The notes under the pieces: model-generated
Told to the model about the DNA's origin: nothing
The model's input: the letters and a program-made list of their open reading frames with translations, nothing else
Databases searched by the model: none
NCBI GenBank assembly: GCA_947359465.1
Contig: OX375877.1
Location: forward strand, 58,067,359-58,131,358
Length of the DNA: 64,000 bases
DNA from: Metellina segmentata
Lineage: Eukaryota > Arthropoda > Arachnida > Araneae > Tetragnathidae
Reading direction: 5' to 3'
In this document: one piece after another, positions 55,570 to 64,000 of the stretch
Numbering within the stretch: the first letter of the stretch is position 1
Layout: every line of letters starts with the position of its first letter
Translations under genes and position numbers: made by a program

Positions 55570-56330
55570 AAGTTGTTCTGAAAATATTAAATCGTTATTA
55601 ATTTTTTTATCCCGTGATCTCGCCACAACTTACAACTAAAAATCGAACAAAATTAAAAAATGCGAAATTTATTTCCAAGCGAAATATAAACAGAAAATAA
55701 TTTCATCGTACATTGTTAATGATTACGAGTTTCCGTTCGTTGCAAAATATCGTCCGTCCCAAACGTTCGAAATTATTTGTAATTCACAAAGAAAAAAATA
55801 AGACTAATAAATAAATAAATTACCCTGAATCAAAATTCCATAAAAATAATTTTTGGAAGAAAAATTTTACTATTATTTTTTTAGGAATACTGGTAAAACA
55901 ATCCAAGTAATCACAGTGTTCAATCTACATTCCAGCTTCTCTCGAAAGCTGCCAAACTAATTATAGTCGATTTAAGTATACCTTAATTACTCAGATGTTT
56001 TAGTAATACACTCGCGTAAATACAAAAGCAAAGAAAATTCCAGACATGCATTCAGTAAATTGCAATGTTTTATAAAATATATAACATTTTATTAAAATAT
56101 TTGGAATAAAAGGCATGGAATACTTATACAAACTCAAAAACAGACATAAAATGAGAAGACGTATAGACAGACTGACGCAACGACTTTAAGTAACTAAATG
56201 AATGTAAATACTCACAGTGCTCAAAGTTTCATGGAAATATAACCAACCGTTTTTAAATATATTGGGAAGTGGGGTGAAAATATTCAATGTACAGTAACGA
56301 TGTTAAAGTTTGTTTCAATTTCAGGGATCA
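55570..56330 (-). repeat. Interspersed repeat family B, copy 2
   Basis: Collinear with 41530-42060 (GTGATCTCGC, ACAACTTACAACTAAAAATC, TTTATTTCCAAGCGAAA, GATTACGAGTTTC, AGACAGACTGACGCA, TTTCATGGAAATATAACCA, GAAAATATTCAATGTAC) with an extra 200 bp in the middle (about 55780-56000). Confidence 0.7.
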
Positions 56331-57739
56331 ACTCGACATAGAAAGTCGCTATCCGTAGATCGAGTTTAATTATACCTATAGCTACCCGAACTTCAAATTT
56401 GAATAGTATTTCGAACGAATTTTTCATCGATCCGTGCATTATTATATTTATTACACAAGTTCAAACGATTTTAGAATTACATTATTATACTTACTATGCA
56501 AGTGCAAACGATCCTAGAATCATTATCCGAGGTATGTCAGATGCTTTTTAAACTTTTAGTTGCCCCCTAAAATCGCAATAAAGGAAATTTAATGTAGCTG
56601 AAAAACTAACAATCGTAATCAGCTGAAAAAGTCCTTCTAAATTGATTCCCATCAATATATAACGTTCAAATTCATAATTTTTTTAAACATTAATTTAACA
56701 ATTATTGTTTTATATTAAAAGCTATTTATTAAATAAAATTTTAGGTAGATCTTGATTGGGTTGTTTAACAGTAACACTCACGGTACAAAATATAGGCGCT
56801 ATAAAAATATTATTTAGGAAGATATCTATAAAAGTCCAAGAAACTGATTTAACATTAGGGGCTCCAATCTTTTTGTCCTCATAACTTCAAAACGGTAGGA
56901 TCTAATGACATGAAATTTGGTTATCTGAAGTTAAATTTCGATCTAGATTTGAAATGCAAATTTTATGAATCTGAATTTAGAGAAGACGTTAATTCCTGCC
57001 AAATGCCATAGTTGAATTTTCTATACTGTTAAAATTGTACGAATGAAGGTAAGAGGTTCTTTTTATTCAGTGACTGTACAAACGAATTGTGCCACTTTTT
57101 ACATGTAAATAAATACTTTTATGTACGAAAATGTGTCCAAAAGTAGTCCTTTTTTCACAATTTTAGGTGATGCATGCATATTTTGTTTTTAATCCTAATG
57201 TAAATAACTAATTAAAATCAGAAACTTAGTGCTTTACACAGGGATCATATAAGTAAATTAAAAAAAGTATTTACAAATGTGATGAATTGTTTTGACTGAA
57301 AAAAGCAAAAAACCAGGTGTAGGCAGCCAGAAGTCATGTCAGAACTATCATTGTATGTAAGCCGAAGCTACAGGCATAGTATGCCAAGCAATATAAATAA
57401 CAGATTCAAAAATGCAAAACCTAAGGAAAATTTAAGAATATTAAAATTTTTTTTTTTAATGAAGATGTTGGTATATCAGGGTGTCAACAACGAGGATCCG
57501 GACCAGACAACACAAGATGGTGTTTTCTGCTTTAGGGGAACAGTAAGACAAAAATACCCACCCCCTTCCACAAAAAAAACCACCATAAAGAACAAAAAAT
57601 AAAAAGGTAAATTTCGCAAATAGTAAATTAGGTTAAAGGTCCTGGCATGAGTTAAAATTATAATACCAAATAATACCTTTTTTCATAAAGACACAAATAC
57701 AAAACCAAACACAATACTAGACCATAAAAAACTATGAAA
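56331..57739. other. Unassigned AT-rich DNA
   Basis: One 88-codon plus-strand frame (57336-57602) contains VNNEDPDQTTQDGVFCFRGT but matches nothing I know and ends in Lys/Pro-rich low complexity. Nothing else is seen. Confidence 0.4.
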
Positions 57740-57898
57740 AAGGATAACGATGTATTACTTTATCGATATCAGTAAAGGAATAGCTGATATTCCTTTGCTG
57801 ATTCAGGAGCAAGCTAAATGTAGGTGGTCAGTGTTTTTGTGGTAGATAGTGCTTCCTGTAAGTTTTTAAGACGTCTATTGTCTTGTTTTTTGTATAAG

Positions 57899-58227
57899 GT
57901 AATGGTAATTTTAGTTAACGTCGTACTAGAGCAACACAACGGGCTATTGACGACGGTCCGGGATCAGTCCCTTAAGGGAAAGATCCGAGGACAACTCCTC
58001 GTAAATTTGAACCACGGTCAGATGACGAAGCAACACCTGAGCTGGCACCCCACTCTCCAAACTTCCACGCCAAACCAACGTGAGGACTTTCGGCCACGAC
58101 AGATTTAAGGTGCACCAGCCGCCTCTACACCATACGTTTACAAATAACCATGCCCGTACCCGGATTCGAACCAGGAACCTTCCGATCTAGAGGCTAACAC
58201 CTTAACCACTATACCGTTTGGACGGCG
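57899..58227 (-). repeat. Full-length tRNA-headed SINE with 13-bp target duplication
   Basis: Flanked by identical TTTTTTGTATAAG (57886-57898 and 58228-58240). Read on the minus strand it starts with a tRNA-derived head (GGTATAGTGGTTAAGG as A box region, GGTTCGAATCC as B box), then a body of about 200 bp (CCACTCTCC/GGAGAGTGG, GGACCGTCGTCAATAGCC) and a tail AATTACCATTACC. Three 5'-truncated relatives occur at 4139, 4494 and 4675. Transcribed by RNA polymerase III if active; mobilised by a partner LINE, which is not identifiable from this window. Confidence 0.88.
58154..58220 (-). promoter_or_regulatory. Internal RNA polymerase III promoter of the SINE (tRNA-like head)
   Basis: On the minus strand, TAGTGGTTAAGG stands where a tRNA A box would be, and GGTTCGAATCC is a perfect B box, spaced as in tRNA genes. 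The head does not end in a mature tRNA 3' end, and the body follows directly, so it is not a functional tRNA gene. Confidence 0.8.
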
Positions 58228-58569
58228 TTTTTTGTATAAGAGTTCAGAACTTTTCCTATAAACATTCCAGTGACATATGATAGTTAATTAAACAATGACA
58301 ATTAGATTAAACCTCAAACGTCGTCAGAACGACGATAAATTACATTTTAGGGTAACACCGATGTATTAGGTGAGAGAACTTGGCTTACAGGAAGTAAAAT
58401 ATCCTTTCATTCTGTGGTTTTCTTACTCTCATTTATCTCAAAGTTAAAAGATTCCACAAATTTTAATATTTTGGTAGTCTATAAATAAAATAAAAATAAT
58501 ATGCCGAAAAATGTGCAAAATGTTCCATTTTGTAATTTTAAGTATAAGCCATATTTTCCGGTGGTGAAC

Positions 58570-58588
58570 AGGGGGCAAATCCCCCTAG
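58570..58588 (+). other. Possible Helitron 3'-end hairpin with CTAG
   Basis: AGGGGG-CAAAT-CCCCCT forms a perfect 6-bp stem, ending in CTAG. This is the form of a Helitron 3' end, but the base after CTAG is C and not the expected T, and no matching 5' end was found. Confidence 0.3.
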
Positions 58589-59002
58589 CAGTAGAAAATT
58601 TTCAAAACATTTTTTTCAAAAAGCAGGGTTACAAAAGTTGGAATGCTTGAATTAATGTTAGACAAACGCCAGATGTGCAAGCACATATAAATATATTATC
58701 TTTTCTGATATCAAAATAAAACATATCGATGTTTTAAATCAAATTACATTTAATAGAATACCTTGAACTTTTGAAATTTCTTTGAATTGAAAGAAAAATT
58801 ATCAAAATAATCGCATTTAAGGCCAATTTTTTAAATGTTACATCCATAGTAATTTTTAAAAAAATGCATAAGCAGTCTGCATTTAAAAAAATAGAGTACA
58901 TTTTCTCTCTCTCAGCTTTACTTTTATATAAATTACTAAAATAAAAATAGGAAATGGCTATAATCCAATTGAACCAAAATGATATTGCATACATAAATTC
59001 AA

Positions 59003-60530
59003 TCTCTCTATATTAAAAAAAAAGTTACCGCCGCCGCCGCAGGATTGAAAACTGTGTTGTTTAGCTCGATTCTTAGACGGTTTCCCGAGAAAGTACTGAT
59101 CGAAAAAAAATAATGAAATTAACATGGTTTGTTCTTCATTGTATTCCCTGGACAATTATTAAGATTTTTTTCCGATGCGGCTATTAGTTTAGGGTTTATT
59201 AAGTGTCAAAATTGAAGAAGTGGAATTTCTTCCGCGAGTGAGCAAAACACATATAAATTTTCAGTCTTCAGCCGTGAGTTTTTTTTTAAAGAGTACCTCT
59301 CAACGTATATTTTTGCAGCTCGTCGAGTTTTTTTTTTGGTATTTCAATTTTGTTCTTGATAATATTTTTTTGATATTCGGGAAAAATCGGGACATTTTTG
59401 TTACTTTTTTTTTAAACTGCCGAATCTATATCTTATTACTATTAGTTTTTAATTTTTAAAATATCGCAGTATACCTCAGAATGTACTCTTTCTTACGGTA
59501 CTATTATTTTTGAAATCGGTTAATAATTAAATTGGATGCGATCAAAAGTTGGTCATACAAAATTCGGAATCTTTGGATATTTTCGCTACTTTTTGTTACA
59601 ACCGTTTTATCTAGAGCAAAACCCATTACTTTTTAAATTTGAGAACATCACTGAATACATTACATTACACTCTTTCTTATGGTACAATTATTTTTCAAAT
59701 TGGTTAATGAATAAAATGGATGCAATTAAAAGTTGGTCATACAATTTTCGGAACTTTCAGATCGTAACTTCCGATACAAAACTAAAACGATCATATCTAT
59801 ATCGTATCACTGTTAGTTTTTAATTTTAAAAATATCACAATATACCTCAGAATGTACTCTTCTTTATGGTACAATTATTTTAAAAATTGGTTTATAAATA
59901 AATTCGATGTAATCAAAAGTTAGTGACACAAATTTCGTATTTTTCAGTTCGCATAGCAGATTCCGCAAGCAGTAGTGGGTTGCAATTTTGACTATCGGGT
60001 TTGCCAGATATCAAATTTATCGTAGCAACAATTGCCATAAAAACTATTTCTTTTTATTTGGCGAGGAAATAGGCTCGCTTTTTTCCCTCTGTTCTCAGAC
60101 AGTTTACCGACAAAGTACAAATCGTAAAGTTTGGAGATTAACACTGTTTACTTAAAATTGTACAGGCAACAAGATACAGAAGATGTTTTACTGATGCGGC
60201 TATTAGTTTAGGGTGCATTAAGTGTTAAAGCAAAAAAAAAGTGAAATCACTTGCGAAATAAGTATTTGTTTGCGAAGCAAACCAAATGGGATTGTGTAGC
60301 AATCCCCGGAGTCGGCGAGCGTAAGCGATCAGGGGGCGAAGCCATCGCTGTGACGTCATGTACCGGAAAGTGAAATCGGGATAATACGAATTATACGAAT
60401 TAGTTTCACTCTGTGAAAGGAATGTTGGTTTGCGAAGCAAACCAAAATGCATCTGTGAAAGGAGTGTTGGTTTGCGCAGCAATCCCCGGGGGTTGGCGAG
60501 CGTAAGCGAGTAGGGGGCGGAGCCCCCTAG
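59003..60530 (+). mobile_element. Non-autonomous Helitron
   Basis: The 3' end is diagnostic: GGGGGC-GGA-GCCCCC (60513-60527) forms a hairpin, followed by TAG, giving a CTAG end before a T. The best 5' end is TCTCTCTATATTAAAA at 59003, after an A, so the insertion would lie between A and T. Subterminal TTGGTTTGCGAAGCAAACC palindromes occur near 60270 and 60425. A second, degraded hairpin region (GAGCGTAAGCGATCAGGGGG, about 60315-60345) and a repeat of the left 200 bp at 60080-60230 show that one copy probably captured or joined another. No Rep/helicase is encoded. Confidence 0.78.
59464..59955. repeat. Three tandem units of about 185 bp inside the Helitron
   Basis: Units near 59464, 59650 and 59832 share ATACCTCAGAATGTACTCTT-like, TTATGGTACAATTATTTT, TTGGTTAAT/AATAAA, GATGCGATCAAAAGTTGGTC and TTCGGAAC words, with about 15-20 percent divergence by eye. 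Confidence 0.85.
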
Positions 60531-61069
60531 TATTTAAAATAAAGAAGGCTGTTAATATATATGATTAATAAAAGGAAATCGTGGACCAAAAAAGTTTGAA
60601 TAAGATTTGTTTAGCTGATAAAATCTCTTTGAATTTGATTATTAGAACGGAATTTGTGGTGCTTTGAAAAGTAAACATACAGAGCTATTTGACTGCCAGG
60701 GTTGAAACAACATTGTGTTACTTTCCTTAAAATGACCCAGTACTGAATTCCTTACTCAAATGTTGCATCACTTAACTGAAAAATGCCAAACCTTTCTGTG
60801 TATGTTTTAAACGTATTTGATAGTTTGTCTTTTCAAGTACAAACTATGTTCATAGTTATGAACTTATTTACATTTATCCAAATTTTGGTACAGCTTTAAT
60901 TTACGTTTATCGCAGTGGCAACGATTTTGGAATTTTTTTGGTGCACTTTAAATAGCGAGTTGTGGCAGGTTAAGGCACTTATTTTATTTTTTAAGACAAC
61001 TTTGACAACCGGAAAGTTTAAATTTTTACTTTTTTGAATATTCTAGAGTTCGTTCAAAATCCGTTTAAC
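60531..61069. other. AT-rich DNA, nothing recognised
   Basis: No coding or structural signal seen. Confidence 0.5.
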
Positions 61070-61190
61070 TCGTTTGATTTCATTGGTCCGTTTGAAATAA
61101 TTTTTTCGATACCATTGGTTTTTTTAATTTTAAACTACCCTTTCATTTCATTGGCTCTTTTTAATTTTTTTCTTTGATTTCATTGGGTTT
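61070..61190. repeat. Four CATTGG boxes at regular 32-36 bp spacing
   Basis: CATTGG lies at 61081, 61113, 61149 and 61181, each after TTTC or TAC and followed by T-rich sequence. It is either a degenerate tandem repeat of about 33 bp or an arrangement of inverted CCAAT boxes. Confidence 0.6.
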
Positions 61191-61589
61191 TTAATGATTT
61201 TTCGCCAATTGTGGAATTTTTTTTCATTTAAATTTATGTCACGTTACAGTGCTGTCGTCTCGGGTAGTATGTTACAAATTTTTTTATACATTTTATTTAC
61301 GTATGCAATATATTTTTTAAACGTTTACAAATGTGTTTCTGAAGCTTGTTACTTTCCGTTGTAAAAATAAAAAGATTTTTGTAATATTTTTTTCTTTGCG
61401 GCATTAGAAGTACACTAAAAAAGTGCCAAGGCTATTACCCCCGCAATAAACGTAGACTGAAACTGATATAACACTCCTTTTTGCTCAAATTTTTATACGA
61501 GTATGTATATCTTGGCGTAATAATTAATTATTAAAGATCAAAACCATACTTTACTTTAGGAGAACACTTCATATTAATAACATATTTTC
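61191..61589. other. AT-rich DNA, nothing recognised
   Basis: No coding or structural signal seen. Confidence 0.5.
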
Positions 61590-62680
61590 TAACTTTACCG
61601 GTCATTTTAAGATAAGAAAGTATACACCTAACTTAAAAATGTTTTGTTTTGTATATTTTATTTATTTTCTATGAAAGAGCATTCTACAAATCATTACGTT
61701 TAAATATACAGGCTTAAAGAAAGTTGGTCGAAACAAACATATATCGCCATGAAATTACCCATGCCTAGTGATATTTTGCAGGAATAAGTAATTCATTAAA
61801 ATGTAACTCTTAAATAATATGTATGCAATAGGTAAAATACTGGAACACATAAATACAAACAGAAACAAAATCTCGATCTCTCTGAAAAAATGTAGAAAAT
61901 AAGCATGTGTAAACTTGTCGAATTTCGACTTCCTGAATATATTCTGAAATAGAACAATTCGACATGAGACTTTTGAAAAATATTGATAAGGAGAGTAATG
62001 ATTATTTTACAAAGATAACATAACTTTATAATACCTTGAAAAGTTCAAATACGACCGAAATATTTCGCTGCCAACTCAAAAACACAAACACACAATTCTA
62101 AATTAAACTAAAAAGAGAATCATTAAATTTTGGAGTTACCAGATACCGAATAGCAAAATTACGCTTTTATGATCATTGAGTTTTTCGTGTTTTACTACAA
62201 AATGTAAGTTACTTAAAACTGAATATTTCAAATATTCAGGTTCATCAATCGAATATATAATAATTATTATATAATATTATACATAATATATTATATGAAT
62301 AAATTATTTATATAATGGAAAAGAAATAAAAAGTCAGTTTAAACATAAATATTACCATTGAATTTGTTTTGGAATAAATTGTTTTACAAAAAGTACTGGT
62401 AAAACAATTTTTTTGGAAAATTTGATTTTCGATTAACTGGTTCGTTTTTCTGGTAAGAAAACTGAGTTGCGTACCGCAATCGTTTTACGCTCAGTGTTAT
62501 TCCTATGGAAATTTGTTTTAGCTCTCTCTGCACACCTAAGTTAAAGAGAAAGGGGTTATTATGTAGCGTATGTGACCCTCAGAGTTTCAAAGTATATGTA
62601 TACGATATTTAGTGTGGATATAGACTTGTATAGAGAACAAACGCCAACTCTGTTTTATATAAATAGATTCCCCTCTTAAT
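61590..62680 (+). repeat. Interspersed repeat family A, copy 2
   Basis: Same block order and orientation as 11750-12935 with about 20-25 percent divergence by eye and several indels. The right end again reads TGTATAGAGAACAAACG followed by CAACTCTG and TTTATATAAATAG. Confidence 0.75.
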
Positions 62681-63685
62681 TAACAGTGTGACGTTAATTA
62701 AAAACACCAATACATATAACCTCTTATTTAATATATATGGTGGTTTTAATTATTTAAACTTTTCCTATTTCATGTTTGGTACTTTTTAAATGCATTCAAA
62801 ATTAAAACACGAATACGATATATTGTATTTTAATTATGTAAGTTTCTAGCAATTTAAAAATTTTGACAAAGGATAAAGATGCTGAATCTCTGCGAATTGA
62901 ATTGAATGGAAAAACTAATATTTTATAGGATACATGAATATCTATATTAATTAACTAAATTAACAAATAAAATATCATTAATTGAGAGATAGAATACTTT
63001 TATTAGAATGAAATAAGTGCGTGACCGAACTGGAAGCACCATGTGTAGATATTCTCAATGCATGAACGAGATTTCCAATTTTGAATTAAAATACTTTTAA
63101 TCGAAAACCTTATAAGTATCGATAAAGTAAAAAACATCAAGCAATAATGCATTAAATAAGGATATTTATGCATAAAGGATTTGTTAAATATGCATTTAAT
63201 TTACTTAGATGTCTGAAATTAAGTCCCAGGGAAAATATCGTTGACAGTTATCCTTTTTTGGTGAAGCAATATTCTTGAAAACATCAATTTTGATAGCCAG
63301 GCGGCTAAATCATTGGACTAAAAACGAAGTTAGTAGGCCATTCTCACTTTTATAAGTTACAAATTTATCACTATAAACTGACAGAATTTAGTACTATGAA
63401 AATTGATTAACATCTTTCTTTGCTCAAGGCATGGAATTGAAAATGATCGTACACAATTTTAAGTATCTTTAATGGTACAATTATAAGTATCTATTTCGCC
63501 TTCTGTAAATCACAGAAGTGAATAATTTTGAATCAGATGTTTGCCAATTTCCTTTGACTGAATATTTCCGATACATGACGGTATATGGGGATTGTGGGAT
63601 AGTCTTATTATTGAATAAAATGAATGTGAATGAAGCAGTAATAAAATATTTTGAATTACACTGTCAAAAAACTGTTTTGTTTTGA
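62681..63685. other. AT-rich DNA, nothing recognised
   Basis: No coding or structural signal seen. Confidence 0.5.
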
Positions 63686-63735
63686 TAATAGGGGGCACCG
63701 ACTCTGCTCGCTAACGCTGGCCAAACGTTCAGTTG
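63686..63735 (-). repeat. Helitron 3'-end remnant
   Basis: On the minus strand TTGGCCAGCGTTAGCGAGCA then GTGCCCCCTATTA resembles the 3' end of the Helitron at 60530 (GTTGGCGAGCGTAAGCGAG, GCCCCCTAGTATT). The hairpin is degraded and CTAG is CTAT. Confidence 0.45.
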
Positions 63736-64000
63736 ACTTTTTTTTTAAAAGGGTAGTTCTGAAAAAAAAAATTCGAATGATTTATAGTCCAAGCAAATAG
63801 TATCTCCAAGCAAAAGTACTCGAATCTTGTTTCTTAAAAATCATTTAGCATTTGTGATATGGGATGATTCATAACAGGCAAGGCATGAGAAGCTGTTAGT
63901 GCCACAGCATAAAAAGCACATTCTTATATAGATATTAAGCACTACAATAAATGATATGGTTATTTTAATAAAATGTAACAGGTTTATTTAACTTTCCAAG
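63736..64000. other. Unassigned to the window end
   Basis: No gene or repeat recognised. Confidence 0.5.

Larger units (their letters stand above)
57740..58440 (+). repeat. Interspersed repeat family D, copy 2, interrupted by a SINE
   Basis: GAGCAAGCTAAATGTAGGTG and AGTGTTTTTGTGG resemble 26205-26250, and AACGACGATAAATTACATTT with GGTGAGAGAACTTGG resembles 25975-26030. The order of the two blocks differs from copy 1, so one of them is rearranged. The SINE lies between them. Confidence 0.5.

Noticed and set aside
57336..57602. Plus-strand frame of 88 codons
   Set aside because: No recognised domain, no neighbouring exon and a low-complexity end; kept only as a note.

Overview
The window reads as AT-rich, gene-poor, repeat-dense nuclear DNA of an animal. 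The mix of BEL/Pao, CR1, several Tc1/mariner lineages, hAT and Helitron relics, plus a degenerate copy of an uncharacterised protein family I associate with arthropods, points to an arthropod. A tRNA-headed SINE resembles ones I recall from spider sequence, so a chelicerate is my best guess, but this rests on memory and not on a search. I find no intact host protein gene, no rRNA and no functional tRNA gene.

Layout. 1-2656: 3' part of a BEL/Pao retrotransposon with a Tc1-like relic inside it. 2657-8170: SINE pieces, a Tc1-like relic, a 1.3-kb Tc1/mariner element with both terminal inverted repeats and a DD41D transposase relic, and a hAT-like MITE. 8500-17900: a minisatellite, a degenerate array, a long-TIR foldback element, a 3 x 233-bp tandem repeat and another Tc1-like relic. 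17900-27700: mostly unassigned, with a pogo-like MITE at 20.9-21.5 kb and a CpG-containing island (23.29-23.99 kb) carrying CRE-like and NRF1-like palindromes, the best candidate for a host promoter. 27781-29654: a foldback element, a hAT deletion derivative that keeps part of its transposase, and a 155-bp hAT MITE, the last two with exact 8-bp target duplications.

34078-38335 (minus): a nearly full-length CR1-type LINE with ORF1 (Cys-rich finger plus SGNH esterase) and ORF2 (endonuclease plus reverse transcriptase), each broken by a few lesions. 39166-41140: an LTR-bounded Gypsy-type element that keeps gag, protease and the integrase tail but has lost reverse transcriptase to integrase by internal deletion. 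42276-44109: a hAT-like MITE expanded into a higher-order array full of ATCGAT palindromes, flanked by an exact 8-bp duplication. 44717-46280: two adjacent tandem duplications. 46738-49935: one hAT (ZBED/GTF2IRD2-like) transposase relic split by three separate TIR elements, so the order of insertion can be read. 51480-55520: pogo-like, Tc1-like and mariner relics and the uncharacterised arthropod-type pseudogene. 57740-58440: an older repeat interrupted by a SINE with a 13-bp target duplication. 59003-60530: a non-autonomous Helitron with a 3' hairpin and CTAG end.

Nothing here works as a pathway. The interest is the record of nested insertions, the deletion derivatives, and the palindromic arrays.
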